Assembly (NCBI GenBank): GCA_024277795.1
Contig: JAJRUL010000165.1
Span: 1 to 34,892, forward strand
DNA from: Candidatus Zixiibacteriota bacterium
GTDB taxonomy: Bacteria > Zixibacteria > MSB-5A5 > GN15 > FEB-12
DNA: 34,892 nucleotides
Reading direction: 5' to 3'
Part shown: positions 1-8,806 of the stretch, in pieces
Layout: each line of letters starts with the position of its first letter
Position numbering within the stretch: position 1 is the first letter of the stretch
Made by a program: the position numbers and the translations under genes
The notes under the pieces: generated by a model
What the model was told of the DNA's origin: nothing
The model's database searches: none
What the model saw: only the letters and a program-made list of their open reading frames with translations

Positions 1-2828
1 ACAATATCTCCAACATCAACAGGTATAACACCGCCACTACCATCAACATCTGCTTCAGTCATACATGGCGGTTCAGGACCAATTTTGAAGAGGTACACAA
101 CCAGATATGTCAGGTCGTTGACATTAATCTCCCCACCGACACCGGTCAATCCATCAACATTACCTCTAATACCGACACAACACCCATCACAAACATCACC
201 AAGACCATCACCGTCAAAATCGGCCTGATCTTCGTTTGTAATGTTCGGACAATTGTCGCACGCATCCCCCCAACTATCACTATCACTGTTTAATTGATCA
301 CTATTCGGAGTATTAACGCAGTTGTCACAAACATCACCGACATTGTCAGCATCAACATCAGCTTGATCACTATTAGGTGTATTGACACAGTTGTCGCAAA
401 CATCGCCAATAGTATCACCGTCGGTATCCACCTGATTTGTGTTTGGAACCGTCGGACAGTTATCACAAACATCACCAACAGTATCACCATCAGTATCACT
501 TTGAGATGGATTACTTGTATTTACACAGTTATCAACATCACCACAAATACCATCACCGTCGATATCATTGTCAGCATCATTCGGACATGCATCACACGCA
601 TCTCCAATACCGTCACCATCACTATCGACCTGACTACTATTTGCATCATTCGGACAATTGTCACAAACATCTCCGACGCCATCAGAATCGCTGTCTGCTT
701 GATCGGTATTGGAAATTGTCGGACAGTTGTCACAAACATCTCCAAACGTATCACTATCGATATCAGATTGGTTGCTGTTCGCATCTGCCGGACAGTTATC
801 ACATACATCACCAACAGTATCAGAATCTGTATCTGCCTGATCAGTATTTGCATCGGTCGGACAATTATCACAAACATCACCGATCGTATCTGAATCGCCA
901 TCTGCCTGATCGGTGTTCGCATTTGCAGGACAGTTGTCACAAACATCACCAATAGTATCTGAATCTACATCAGATTGATTGCTGTTTGCATCTGCTGGAC
1001 AGTTATCACAAACATCACCAACATTGTCAGCATCACCATCCGCCTGATCAGTATTCGCATCGGTCGGACAATTGTCACACACATCACCGATCGTATCTGA
1101 GTCACCGTCTGCTTGATCAGTATTTGCATCTGCTGGACAGTTGTCACAAACATCACCGATAGTATCTGAATCTACATCAGCCTGATCGGCATTTGAAATC
1201 GTCGGACAGTTGTCAACATCAGCACATACGCCATCTCCATCAGCATCATTATCAGCATCAAGCGGGCACGGATCACAAACATCACCTATACCATCACCAT
1301 CAGTATCAAGCTGATTTGTGTTGGCATCATTAGGACAATTATCACAAAGATCACCAATCGTATCTGAATCTACATCAGCCTGATCGGCATTTGAAATCGT
1401 CGGACAGTTGTCAACATCTCCACATATACCATCTCCATCAGCATCATTGTTCGCATCTAATGGACATGGATCGCAGGCATCTCCAATACCGTCACCATCA
1501 CTGTCAAGCTGATCAGCATTTGCATTGGTAGGACAGTTATCACAAAGATCACCTAACCCATCACTATCAGTATCCAATTGATCTGTATTAGCAACTGTAG
1601 GACAGTTATCACACACATCACCTACATTATCACTATCCCCATCCGCCTGATTTGTATTAATATCTGCGACACAATTGTCACATGCATCTCCAACCCCATC
1701 ACCGTCACCATCTTGCTGACCAGGATTGAAAACAGTCGGACAGTTGTCAATATCAGCACATCGGTTATCACCATCTGCATCATTGAGCGGATCAAATGGA
1801 CACTGATCACAAACATCACCTATACCGTCAGAATCAAAATCCTCCTGCCCGGGATTCGATGTAGTTGGACAATTGTCAATATCTCCACAAATTCCATCAC
1901 CATCAATATCGTTATCTGGATCATTGGGACAAGCATCACACACATCACCAATACCGTCACCATCAGTATCAAGCTGACTGGAGTTACTTGTCGTAGGACA
2001 ATTATCTACATCCCCACAAACCCCGTCACCATCAATATCATTGTCAGGATCGTTCGGACAAGTATCGCAAAGATCACCGATACCGTCTCCGTCACTATCC
2101 GCTTGATCAATATTCGACACAGTCGGACAGTTATCACACGCATCTCCCAAACCGTCACTATCTGCATCTTGTTGACCGGGATTGTTTATCGATGGGCAGT
2201 TATCATCTGGACAAGCTTGCCCGGGAATTCCGGGCTGACCAAAACCGTCACCATCAGTATCTATACAAAACTGACATAAGTCTCCAACATAAACAGGCCC
2301 AGGCCAGTTCGGTTGAATAAAACCGCCCGTCGAGGGACTGAAGACAAATGCCGTCCCAGAACTAAAAGTGATAGTATCAAAAAGAATCAGATCAGTCGGA
2401 GACCATGAGGACAATGTAAAATAATATGTTGCCCAAAGCCTGCGTCCTGACGGATCAGGTGGTATACCGGACCCGAAGAGTACTGACCCACCAATCACAA
2501 ATCGTAGATTCGCATTTGTAACGGCAATATCATTATTTTCATAATAGAACGTACCAAGATCAAAACTACTTGTGAGTAAAGCTGACCCAACAGCACTATC
2601 CATTTGAAGATTTGGATTATCCCAAGTAAATCCTGCTGTGGCACCGGTAATCTGTTCATCAGAATAGGCCCAAAGCTCCATCGTTACTTGTAACTGTCCT
2701 GCACCTGCATCCGGGCACAAGCTAGTCACAAGAATCAAGGTGTCGACATTTCCCGGATCTGTCTGTGCATACGCCCCCACTGTCAGTAGTAAGAAAGCAA
2801 GCACAGCAAGGATTAAAAAGCGTTTCAT
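1..2828 (-). CDS. Secreted TSP3-repeat protein with dockerin-like C-terminus (partial, runs off left edge)
   Basis: I read 942 codons before the window edge; the C-terminus is missing. The ATG at 2826-2828 follows a GGAGG six bases upstream. Residues 1-21 form a signal peptide (MKRFLILAVLAFLLLTVGAYA). Residues about 22-185 are a beta-rich domain of the kind that precedes dockerin-like modules in related secreted proteins; I suspect a cohesin-like fold but cannot prove it. Residues about 188-881 are about 30 thrombospondin type 3 calcium-binding repeats. Some 24 have the 23-residue form DNCPxxxNxDQxDxDxDxxGDxC, and six have a 20-residue form such as DACPNDPDNDIDGDGICGDV. After that comes GNVDGLTGVGGEINVNDLTY, a dockerin/EF-hand-like module, with a second copy beginning at the edge. 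Such proteins are extracellular, calcium-bound and structural or adhesive. The frame is open throughout. The exact role is unknown. Confidence 0.9.
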   Translation of the reverse strand, partial: MKRFLILAVLAFLLLTVGAYAQTDPGNVDTLILVTSLCPDAGAGQLQVTMELWAYSDEQITGATAGFTWDNPNLQMDSAVGSALLTSSFDLGTFYYENNDIAVTNANLRFVIGGSVLFGSGIPPDPSGRRLWATYYFTLSSWSPTDLILFDTITFSSGTAFVFSPSTGGFIQPNWPGPVYVGDLCQFCIDTDGDGFGQPGIPGQACPDDNCPSINNPGQQDADSDGLGDACDNCPTVSNIDQADSDGDGIGDLCDTCPNDPDNDIDGDGVCGDVDNCPTTSNSSQLDTDGDGIGDVCDACPNDPDNDIDGDGICGDIDNCPTTSNPGQEDFDSDGIGDVCDQCPFDPLNDADGDNRCADIDNCPTVFNPGQQDGDGDGVGDACDNCVADINTNQADGDSDNVGDVCDNCPTVANTDQLDTDSDGLGDLCDNCPTNANADQLDSDGDGIGDACDPCPLDANNDADGDGICGDVDNCPTISNADQADVDSDTIGDLCDNCPNDANTNQLDTDGDGIGDVCDPCPLDADNDADGDGVCADVDNCPTISNADQADVDSDTIGDVCDNCPADANTDQADGDSDTIGDVCDNCPTDANTDQADGDADNVGDVCDNCPADANSNQSDVDSDTIGDVCDNCPANANTDQADGDSDTIGDVCDNCPTDANTDQADTDSDTVGDVCDNCPADANSNQSDIDSDTFGDVCDNCPTISNTDQADSDSDGVGDVCDNCPNDANSSQVDSDGDGIGDACDACPNDADNDIDGDGICGDVDNCVNTSNPSQSDTDGDTVGDVCDNCPTVPNTNQVDTDGDTIGDVCDNCVNTPNSDQADVDADNVGDVCDNCVNTPNSDQLNSDSDSWGDACDNCPNITNEDQADFDGDGLGDVCDGCCVGIRGNVDGLTGVGGEINVNDLTYLVVYLFKIGPEPPCMTEADVDGSGGVIPVDVGDI
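185..2267 (-). repeat. Tandem TSP3-coding repeat array (69-nt basic unit)
   Basis: About 30 degenerate tandem units coding for acidic calcium-binding TSP3 motifs. The basic unit is 69 nt (23 codons), interrupted six times by a 60-nt variant that encodes a CP.D..ND.DGDG.C motif. The unit lengths account for the whole span (24 x 23 plus 6 x 20 residues plus a short lead-in). The strong codon periodicity creates long open frames on the other strand and in other frames, which are not genes. Confidence 0.9.
1162..1418 (-). repeat. 59-nt perfect direct repeat inside the TSP3 array
   Basis: Positions 1162-1220 and 1360-1418 are identical over 59 nt; both copies contain CCTGATCGGCATTTGAAATC. They are 198 nt (66 codons) apart, which points to a higher-order duplicated block of three TSP3 motifs. 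The bases flanking the identical block differ, so the identity is local. Confidence 0.85.
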
Positions 2829-3196
2829 ACACGACCTCCATCCATAGCGGTTATTTCTGAAAAAAGACATTTGTAATGCACTATTATTTTATTGAATACG
2901 TAATAGTTGAAGCAATCACACGAAAACAGGACTGCCCATGCCGATAAACAGGACATAAAGAGTACATCTCCGGAGTGAGGGGACACCGGTCCGCACGTTA
3001 TTGTATTGATTTGTTCAAAAACTATATGAAAGCACACAACACGTTATGTGTAGGACACATGAAGTGCGCTGGATTTTCTTTGATATGAAATAATCTATAA
3101 CATTGTCATTTTTCTGTCAAGTGTTTTATCGCATTGCAAAGTGTGGCATGCTATAGATCATAGTCACCTGAATCTATTATATCTATATATTCAAAA
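2829..3196. other. Intergenic region upstream of the TSP3 gene
   Basis: AT-rich and without a convincing gene. It contains the ribosome binding site for the TSP3 gene at its left end and presumably its promoter, read on the minus strand. I could not pick a clear -35/-10 pair. The right end abuts the terminator of the protease gene. Confidence 0.6.
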
Positions 3197-3227
3197 GAGC
3201 CTATACCCACATTGTGGATACAGGCTC
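3197..3227 (-). terminator. Hairpin terminator after the subtilisin-like protease
   Basis: Read on the minus strand this is a 14-bp stem with a 3-nt loop. All 14 pairs form, two of them as G-U wobbles. On the plus strand the same positions would be A-C mismatches, so the structure only works for minus-strand RNA. A short TCTTTTG stretch follows. It lies 51 nt beyond the protease stop codon. Confidence 0.7.
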
Positions 3228-3277
3228 TCAGTAGCTCAATTTATATAAAAACAAGTTTGGAAACAAACCCGCTTTTT

Positions 3278-5146
3278 TTATTTCTCCATAACTAAAGCCA
3301 ACGTCTTCTTGGGATGTACCAACTTTACAACTCGATCACCAATCTGTTTCTGGTCACATCCTTGCAGGATCAAATCAATCAGTTCTGATGGGGAAAGCTC
3401 AGGATTAACTGTCAAAAGTTTTGCCGCAAGATTGGTAACATTTGGTGAAGACATCGATGTTCCACTCATGGCCATCCTGTCACCACCAGGGACATAGCTT
3501 TGAACTTCAAAACCATTTGCATAGCAATCTACCTTACCAAAACTTGTAAAACTCGTTTCATCACCTGCCTGATCAACGGCACCAATAGAAATAATATTTG
3601 GTAAATCAAATGAGCTCGGTATAAACTCTTCAAACGACACATCATTATCTGAATTACCCGCTGATGTAATAAAGAGAATCTCGGGGGCATTTTTTATAGA
3701 TTCATAGAGCGCAGTCTTCCCTATTTCAAAAATCTTTCGTGCAAGAGCTTTACGCTCTTCAACTGTACCGCCCGCATTGTTAGCTTCAAGTGCCGACTCA
3801 ACTCCACTAACACTCCCTCCCCAACTCATATTCACAACACGCACACCGTTCTCTTTGAAGTATTGTATCGTCTCAACAGTAGCAATCGAATCAAGCCTTG
3901 CTTGTTCGATCGTTGGAGTTTCTGGTAACATCGTATATCCAAAAGTAATACGAGTTGCAAGTATCTTAGCATACGGATTCCCCGCTGCTGCAATTCCTGC
4001 AACATGGGTTCCATGAGCATAGTTGCCATACTTCCCGACGTTTTCAAAAAATGGCTTTGTATCTTCAGGCTTCAGCTCGGACATAATCTTTTTCAGTTCA
4101 TCAGACTCATCAGACTCAATACCCGACCCTATATCAGACAGACCTTTCATCAAACGTTGGAGCACTGGCCGTTCTTTCTCAACGTCCCCTATCGGGAAAA
4201 GCAAATCAGGTGTTTTCTCAGAATGTAGTGTCCAGGCAATGCCATGTACATCATCTATGAAACCATTCTTATCATCATCTTTACCATTTCCTGCTATCTC
4301 ATTTTTATTTGTCCAGACATTATCGCCAAAGAGATCTACATCCACACCAGAATCCCAAATAGCAATGGTAACATTTGTACCTTTATCAAATCCTTCGAGA
4401 GATATATCTCTATCAACCCAAATATCTTTCTTCTCTACTTGATTTGCATCGAGATACGCCGTAACAACATCTAAAACAGCATCCTTGTATGGAATACTCA
4501 ATCTTACCGCACTGCTCATTCCAACTAATTGTTGTGCAATATCCTTCCCAAACTCCCCTCCCGACTGATCGAGTATAGGTTGCACCTTTCCAATGATAAC
4601 GCCTTCAAGCAAGTTGCGCGAAATCATCTGAGAACGCCCTTTCAACTGCTTGATCTTATCTCCGACAACAATATATGGAAGCGGGTTTATAAGTTGACCG
4701 TAAGCAATCTTGAAAGCACCGATCACATCTTTATCACCAGAACGCTTCGCACTTATCAATGCTCGCATTGATAGACCTGAAGTGAGTTTAATTGCTTCTT
4801 TATCTTCTAAGGCGATACGCTTATTCAACAAAGTCAGATAATCATCATACCGGCCTTCTAGCATAGCAATCGTCCCGAGAGTTCCGTAGTACCCCTTAAG
4901 CGTTGTCTTATCCTGAATGTCGTATGTTTCAAGATCCGATTCCATATCTTTGCGTAATTGTGCGGTCAGTTCAAATAAAGCTTTATCATTATCAAAAAGT
5001 TCTGCCGCAGGTACCGAAAGCGAGTATGTATGGCGTGGCAAGTCATCTAGTTTCTCTATCTTGATCTTCTCTGCAAAGACAGAACTACTGACTGTCATAC
5101 TGCAAAAGAAACAAACGGCAATAATCGTACGAAAAGTTCGGCTCAT
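3278..5146 (-). CDS. Secreted subtilisin-like serine protease (peptidase S8)
   Basis: 622 residues from the ATG at 5144-5146, chosen because GAGG lies six bases upstream and the protein then starts directly with a signal peptide (MSRTFRTIIAVCFFCSMTVS, ending near SVFA at residue 25). The open frame extends 21 codons further up, but that SD overlaps those codons. Residues about 26-245 are a largely helical N-terminal region, perhaps a propeptide or accessory domain. The catalytic domain carries Asp265 (IAIWDSGVD), His378 (AHGTHVAG), oxyanion-hole Asn498 (SAGNSDND) and Ser564 (SGTSMSSPN), so the triad is complete. A GNGKDDDKNGFIDDVHG stretch before His378 is a likely calcium-binding insert seen in many bacterial subtilases. 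No C-terminal sorting domain is visible. It is expected to be an extracytoplasmic protease of unknown substrate. It is divergent from the next gene. Confidence 0.93.
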   Translation of the reverse strand: MSRTFRTIIAVCFFCSMTVSSSVFAEKIKIEKLDDLPRHTYSLSVPAAELFDNDKALFELTAQLRKDMESDLETYDIQDKTTLKGYYGTLGTIAMLEGRYDDYLTLLNKRIALEDKEAIKLTSGLSMRALISAKRSGDKDVIGAFKIAYGQLINPLPYIVVGDKIKQLKGRSQMISRNLLEGVIIGKVQPILDQSGGEFGKDIAQQLVGMSSAVRLSIPYKDAVLDVVTAYLDANQVEKKDIWVDRDISLEGFDKGTNVTIAIWDSGVDVDLFGDNVWTNKNEIAGNGKDDDKNGFIDDVHGIAWTLHSEKTPDLLFPIGDVEKERPVLQRLMKGLSDIGSGIESDESDELKKIMSELKPEDTKPFFENVGKYGNYAHGTHVAGIAAAGNPYAKILATRITFGYTMLPETPTIEQARLDSIATVETIQYFKENGVRVVNMSWGGSVSGVESALEANNAGGTVEERKALARKIFEIGKTALYESIKNAPEILFITSAGNSDNDVSFEEFIPSSFDLPNIISIGAVDQAGDETSFTSFGKVDCYANGFEVQSYVPGGDRMAMSGTSMSSPNVTNLAAKLLTVNPELSPSELIDLILQGCDQKQIGDRVVKLVHPKKTLALVMEK

Positions 5147-5726
5147 TGTAATCCTCATTCTTGTTCGTGACTCACGGAAACATATATAACCTGAGTCTGT
5201 ACTATCCATTATTTGATGTTAAAGGTAAGAAATCATTAGATAAGGTTCAAGTACGATATAACGGAAATTGTCCCTCACCATGATCAAGCTAGGACACTAG
5301 GATTTTTGAAAGTTTTCCCGAAAAAATATGAATTTGTTCCTTTAGCTTCCCTGTCACTTTGGCTATATTCATACTGACCTCTTGTTGTGATGAAAGAAGT
5401 TATAACAATTCATTCATCCGATCTTACAACAGTGAAGTCTCTTTTAACAGAACCAAAAAGACCGAAAGTTTCCCCATTTTTCAAAAACGATTGTTTCTAG
5501 TTGTGGGAAATGTCAACTTGTTACCTCTATTGACCTTACAAAGAATTAACTCAAATTATTGGGAAAGGTCCTGCAGGATTTTCTCTTGACAATTTTTCAT
5601 TACATATTATTATCCCAACAGTTATTAATTGTGGTGTTGTATCTATTTTTTTGTACATCGAAAAAAGACCCCACAAGTTATGTTAACCACTATTCTAAGC
5701 ATAGTTATAAGCAGGAGATCAGTAAT
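5147..5726. other. Divergent intergenic region between protease and lipoprotein genes
   Basis: About 580 bases, AT-rich, separating the leftward protease from the rightward lipoprotein. It should hold promoters for both. One good rightward promoter is visible at 5586-5613. Short open frames across it lack ribosome binding sites and family features, and I regard them as chance. Confidence 0.6.
5586..5613 (+). promoter_or_regulatory. Sigma70-type promoter candidate for the lipoprotein gene
   Basis: TTGACA at 5586-5591 and TATTAT at 5608-5613 with a 16-base spacer. Both hexamers are close to consensus. It would give a leader of roughly 105 nt before the ATG at 5727. The call rests on sequence match alone. 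Confidence 0.45.
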
Positions 5727-8540
5727 ATGTCTCGTGCAAATAAATCGATCAAGTTTATCAATCTGCTTGCCATAATTATTCTATCACAACTCGTTCTTTT
5801 GACATGTTCGGGTGATAACACATCATCTGTTGAGCCGGATATCACTCCAGTATCATTGACTGTTACTCCTGCGTCTGGTATGCCTGGGACCTTGCTAAAT
5901 ATCAGTGGCTACACCGTCAACCCTGCGGACAGCGGTATTGATATCTATATTGGAGGTGAACTATCTGTCTTCCTGCAGGATAGCTCTGGCCTGCAAACAG
6001 TTATTCCATTATTTCTCGATTCTGCCAGTCATTGGCCTGCCCCTCCTTCAGGAACTCTGGACGTTGAAATCCGTGAAAATGGTACTATTGTCGCCATCGC
6101 CAAAAGTGCGGTGACAGTGGATACCCTACAACATGCTGACGGTGCAACTGCGACAATTCAGCAGGATTTTATGAGACTGGCTAACTCCCTGCAAACAATC
6201 TGGTCCTCACTACCGGCAATACCCGGTGAGGACTCGGCAATAACAGGATTCCGACAGGCAATTATGACCATGCTCGACTCAACTCTAACTGGCACTGACA
6301 GCTCACTGGCCTCTGTGTTGGCTGGAACTTCGTCATGGACCAATGGACAGGCTCCGGATCTTGCTCTGATAGATGCATTGCTGGCCTCTTCCGGAGCACT
6401 GGAGTTTTACAATGACGCGGCTGGCTCACTTGGGCGCTTAACTGATTCACTGACACTGGCGTATCAACAGGGAGCACTGTGTCGCGGTGGGGGGGCAGAC
6501 ATGGACCTCGCCTGTCAAATGCAAATCTATGTCCTGCTGAATGACTATGCCACCTATTTTGTCAAACCTACATCTGAGGGATATGCCAATACAATTGGTC
6601 TTGTTGCCGGACTTGTGGCCATCAGTGGGTACAGCTTCCCACCAGAGAAAATCATCAGTGCCCTGATGGTAGTCTTTGATTTTGTCTACGGCACACTTGC
6701 TCCAAGCTTGTTCCCGGCGAACATTACTGAGTTTTCATTAACTGTTGCCACAGATACAATTGCAGTCGATGAATACACAAATACCGCTGTACTGGTAGCC
6801 GCTTCAAACAACCCGGCAACAATTCGCGCCACAGATATGCTGGAAAAACTGCTGACTGCGCTTGGCCTAGCCAACGCCCCGGGACACATTGCAGAAAGCT
6901 TCCGTGAAGTTCTCGTCAATGCTATGAAATGGGCATTAGGGCTCTATCGACAGGCTATTGAGGCCTACAACACCAACAATTCTATCTTCATCGATCCGGA
7001 GGCGGATCTGCCCCAGATGAGTTGGGGGCCGGTCATGGTAAGCCATGCAGACTTGGTTGAGTTGTATAGTTTCACTGAGGATATCATTAATGCGGACGAT
7101 GTTGCATTCGAATGGAAAGGTATATCTCGAGGTGAAGGACAGATTCAGGCACGCGGTCGTGGAGCAGGCGAACGTTCGAAAGTACTGTATGACAATGCGC
7201 TTTGCCTCGGATGTGTCTATTACGGAGGTGCTTTCGGAAACAATGCTCCCGGTACCGAAATAAAGACAGTCGTTGTCGGTAAACCAGCAACACTCGATGT
7301 ACAAATCACCGGACTACCAGATGGAAGTCGCGCTATTGTACATGTATATGAACCCAATGGTCACGTCCTCACAGTAGAGTCCAGCATGATATTCACAAAA
7401 CGCGAGCCAGGTGACTATCGCCTGATTGCAATAGAAGTGTATGGTTCCGACGACCTGATGTACAAACCGAATTTTATAGATACAACTGTGACACTCGATG
7501 AAGGGGAGTATGTTACAGTTACAGTGGCATACGAACCAAAATACGGAAGTTTGCTACTAACAGTTGCGGGGCTTCCTTATCAAACCGATGCCGATATTGA
7601 TGTAACCGGACCCAGTGGAACGATCCATGTAGCTCACGACACACTCATGGACACATTATCTGTAGGTGATTATACCATCACAGCACAACCGGTGATGAAC
7701 CCTTTCATCAATGAACTCGTCTATCCTGACCCGAATACGCAAACAATTACTGTCTATCCCAATGAAACAGCTACAGCGGCGGTTGAGTATGGCGATAAAG
7801 CAACATTACGCTGGGCAATAGGCACACCAGATAGAATAGACGAAGACGACTGGCAAAACCGTCCACTGTCTGTCGTATATGGAAGCGCTGAATCCATATA
7901 TAGTCCACCTGATAGTCCCCTCATATATCAAATAGACTCTGCAGATGGACGAAGTCGACCTCCCCTCTTATCCTGTATTTCTGGTGAGATTGATAATGGC
8001 CTCTCTCAAGACCGTGTATCATTCACCGCCAGCACACCGGGGGGGTCAGCGAATGCCGAAATGTTCCTGTATCAGGGAAGTGATAGTGTAGTAAAAATTG
8101 ACTTCAGGGCAAGCGGATTGCCTGGGTTAAGTGGGACCCAAAATGCCTCTATCACGAATAACGGTTTGGGAACAATAGTATTTGTAAATCCCGGACCAGG
8201 CCCAGCCACTCTTCGATATCGCTATCATGTCAGCATTTCTGGTACAACTCGTGTATACATTGGAGTTGGAACAGCTATCCCCACAGGCCCTGAATGTCTT
8301 GGCTTAGGAGACCCATATTACGCTAATAAAATCCTCAGAGAGCAAACAGGTACCAATAGTACGATAATATTTGATGATACGGGAGATGCAGTGCCGTACC
8401 AACTCAGCGCCGGTCTGAAGTTATATGTCCCCGTCTTTCTTTCTTTCGAAGCGTCTGGAGTCTCAATCAATAACAATAACTATGAAGCACGTATAGACGG
8501 AACAATTGAGTTTTTCATACAGACGCAATACGGACAATAG
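5727..8540 (+). CDS. Large predicted lipoprotein with IPT/TIG-like and repeated beta domains, function unknown
   Basis: 937 residues from the ATG at 5727, chosen because AGGAG lies nine bases upstream and because it places a lipoprotein signal at the N-terminus. The hydrophobic stretch ends in LVLLTC with Cys27 as the likely lipidated residue; Thr at -1 is not the commonest lipobox residue. Residues about 38-130 resemble an IPT/TIG immunoglobulin-like domain (SLTVTPASGMPGTLLNISGY). Residues about 130-480 look helical. Two similar beta domains follow (about 518-604 and 604-690), each with the pattern V..TGLP...V.V..P.G...........GDY.I.A and a closing TVTV..Y-like strand. The last 245 residues are beta-rich and unrecognised. 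It is likely a surface or periplasm-facing lipoprotein. It has no catalytic motif I can identify. An upstream extension of the frame to 5559 is unlikely to be translated. Confidence 0.85.
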   Translation: MSRANKSIKFINLLAIIILSQLVLLTCSGDNTSSVEPDITPVSLTVTPASGMPGTLLNISGYTVNPADSGIDIYIGGELSVFLQDSSGLQTVIPLFLDSASHWPAPPSGTLDVEIRENGTIVAIAKSAVTVDTLQHADGATATIQQDFMRLANSLQTIWSSLPAIPGEDSAITGFRQAIMTMLDSTLTGTDSSLASVLAGTSSWTNGQAPDLALIDALLASSGALEFYNDAAGSLGRLTDSLTLAYQQGALCRGGGADMDLACQMQIYVLLNDYATYFVKPTSEGYANTIGLVAGLVAISGYSFPPEKIISALMVVFDFVYGTLAPSLFPANITEFSLTVATDTIAVDEYTNTAVLVAASNNPATIRATDMLEKLLTALGLANAPGHIAESFREVLVNAMKWALGLYRQAIEAYNTNNSIFIDPEADLPQMSWGPVMVSHADLVELYSFTEDIINADDVAFEWKGISRGEGQIQARGRGAGERSKVLYDNALCLGCVYYGGAFGNNAPGTEIKTVVVGKPATLDVQITGLPDGSRAIVHVYEPNGHVLTVESSMIFTKREPGDYRLIAIEVYGSDDLMYKPNFIDTTVTLDEGEYVTVTVAYEPKYGSLLLTVAGLPYQTDADIDVTGPSGTIHVAHDTLMDTLSVGDYTITAQPVMNPFINELVYPDPNTQTITVYPNETATAAVEYGDKATLRWAIGTPDRIDEDDWQNRPLSVVYGSAESIYSPPDSPLIYQIDSADGRSRPPLLSCISGEIDNGLSQDRVSFTASTPGGSANAEMFLYQGSDSVVKIDFRASGLPGLSGTQNASITNNGLGTIVFVNPGPGPATLRYRYHVSISGTTRVYIGVGTAIPTGPECLGLGDPYYANKILREQTGTNSTIIFDDTGDAVPYQLSAGLKLYVPVFLSFEASGVSINNNNYEARIDGTIEFFIQTQYGQ

Positions 8541-8757
8541 CAACCAAATAGGTTTTTGCGTGAGTTCAGAGAACCACCCAGCGTGACGAATAGTCGGCAA
8601 TCGCTCTCATACTTTCGTCCCGTGAGGATCTAACTTCTTATTGTCCCCCATACCGTGCCGTGATAGCTGGAGAAGATCCGTACTATCAGGTATTTCACAT
8701 CGGCTATATACATATTGAAATCATTATTGGAATTGTCCAAGACCAAACAAAGAGTGC
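8541..8757. other. Intergenic region between convergent genes
   Basis: No gene seen. It lies between the 3' ends of the lipoprotein (+) and cupredoxin (-) genes. I found no clear rightward terminator for the lipoprotein gene. Confidence 0.5.
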
Positions 8758-8792
8758 CCCACCCAAAGCTCTCAAAGAGATCGTCGGGTGGG
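8758..8792 (-). terminator. Hairpin terminator after the cupredoxin gene
   Basis: CCCACCC at 8758-8764 pairs with GGGTGGG at 8786-8792, with an inner CTCT/AGAG stem. On the minus strand it is followed by a T-rich stretch (CTCTTTGTTTGG). It starts 15 nt after the stop codon of the minus-strand gene. Confidence 0.6.
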
Positions 8793-8806
8793 AGATCCTG
8801 TATACA

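Noticed and set aside
1-2267. CRISPR array, suggested by regular short repeats
   Set aside because: The repeats are degenerate, contiguous without unique spacers, and translate into TSP3 motifs in one open frame.
290-2279. Several long open frames on the plus strand and in another minus frame, rich in Ile/Thr, His/Tyr or Met/Val
   Set aside because: They are by-products of the periodic TSP3-coding repeat; their odd composition shifts with the repeat and none has a ribosome binding site or a family motif.
2825-3037. 70-codon minus-strand open frame upstream of the TSP3 gene
   Set aside because: It overlaps the ribosome binding site and leader of the TSP3 gene, is Cys/Phe-rich without pattern, and has no start signal.
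5359-5589. 76-codon plus-strand open frame in the divergent intergenic region
   Set aside because: No ribosome binding site and no recognisable features; it covers the region where promoters for both flanking genes are expected.
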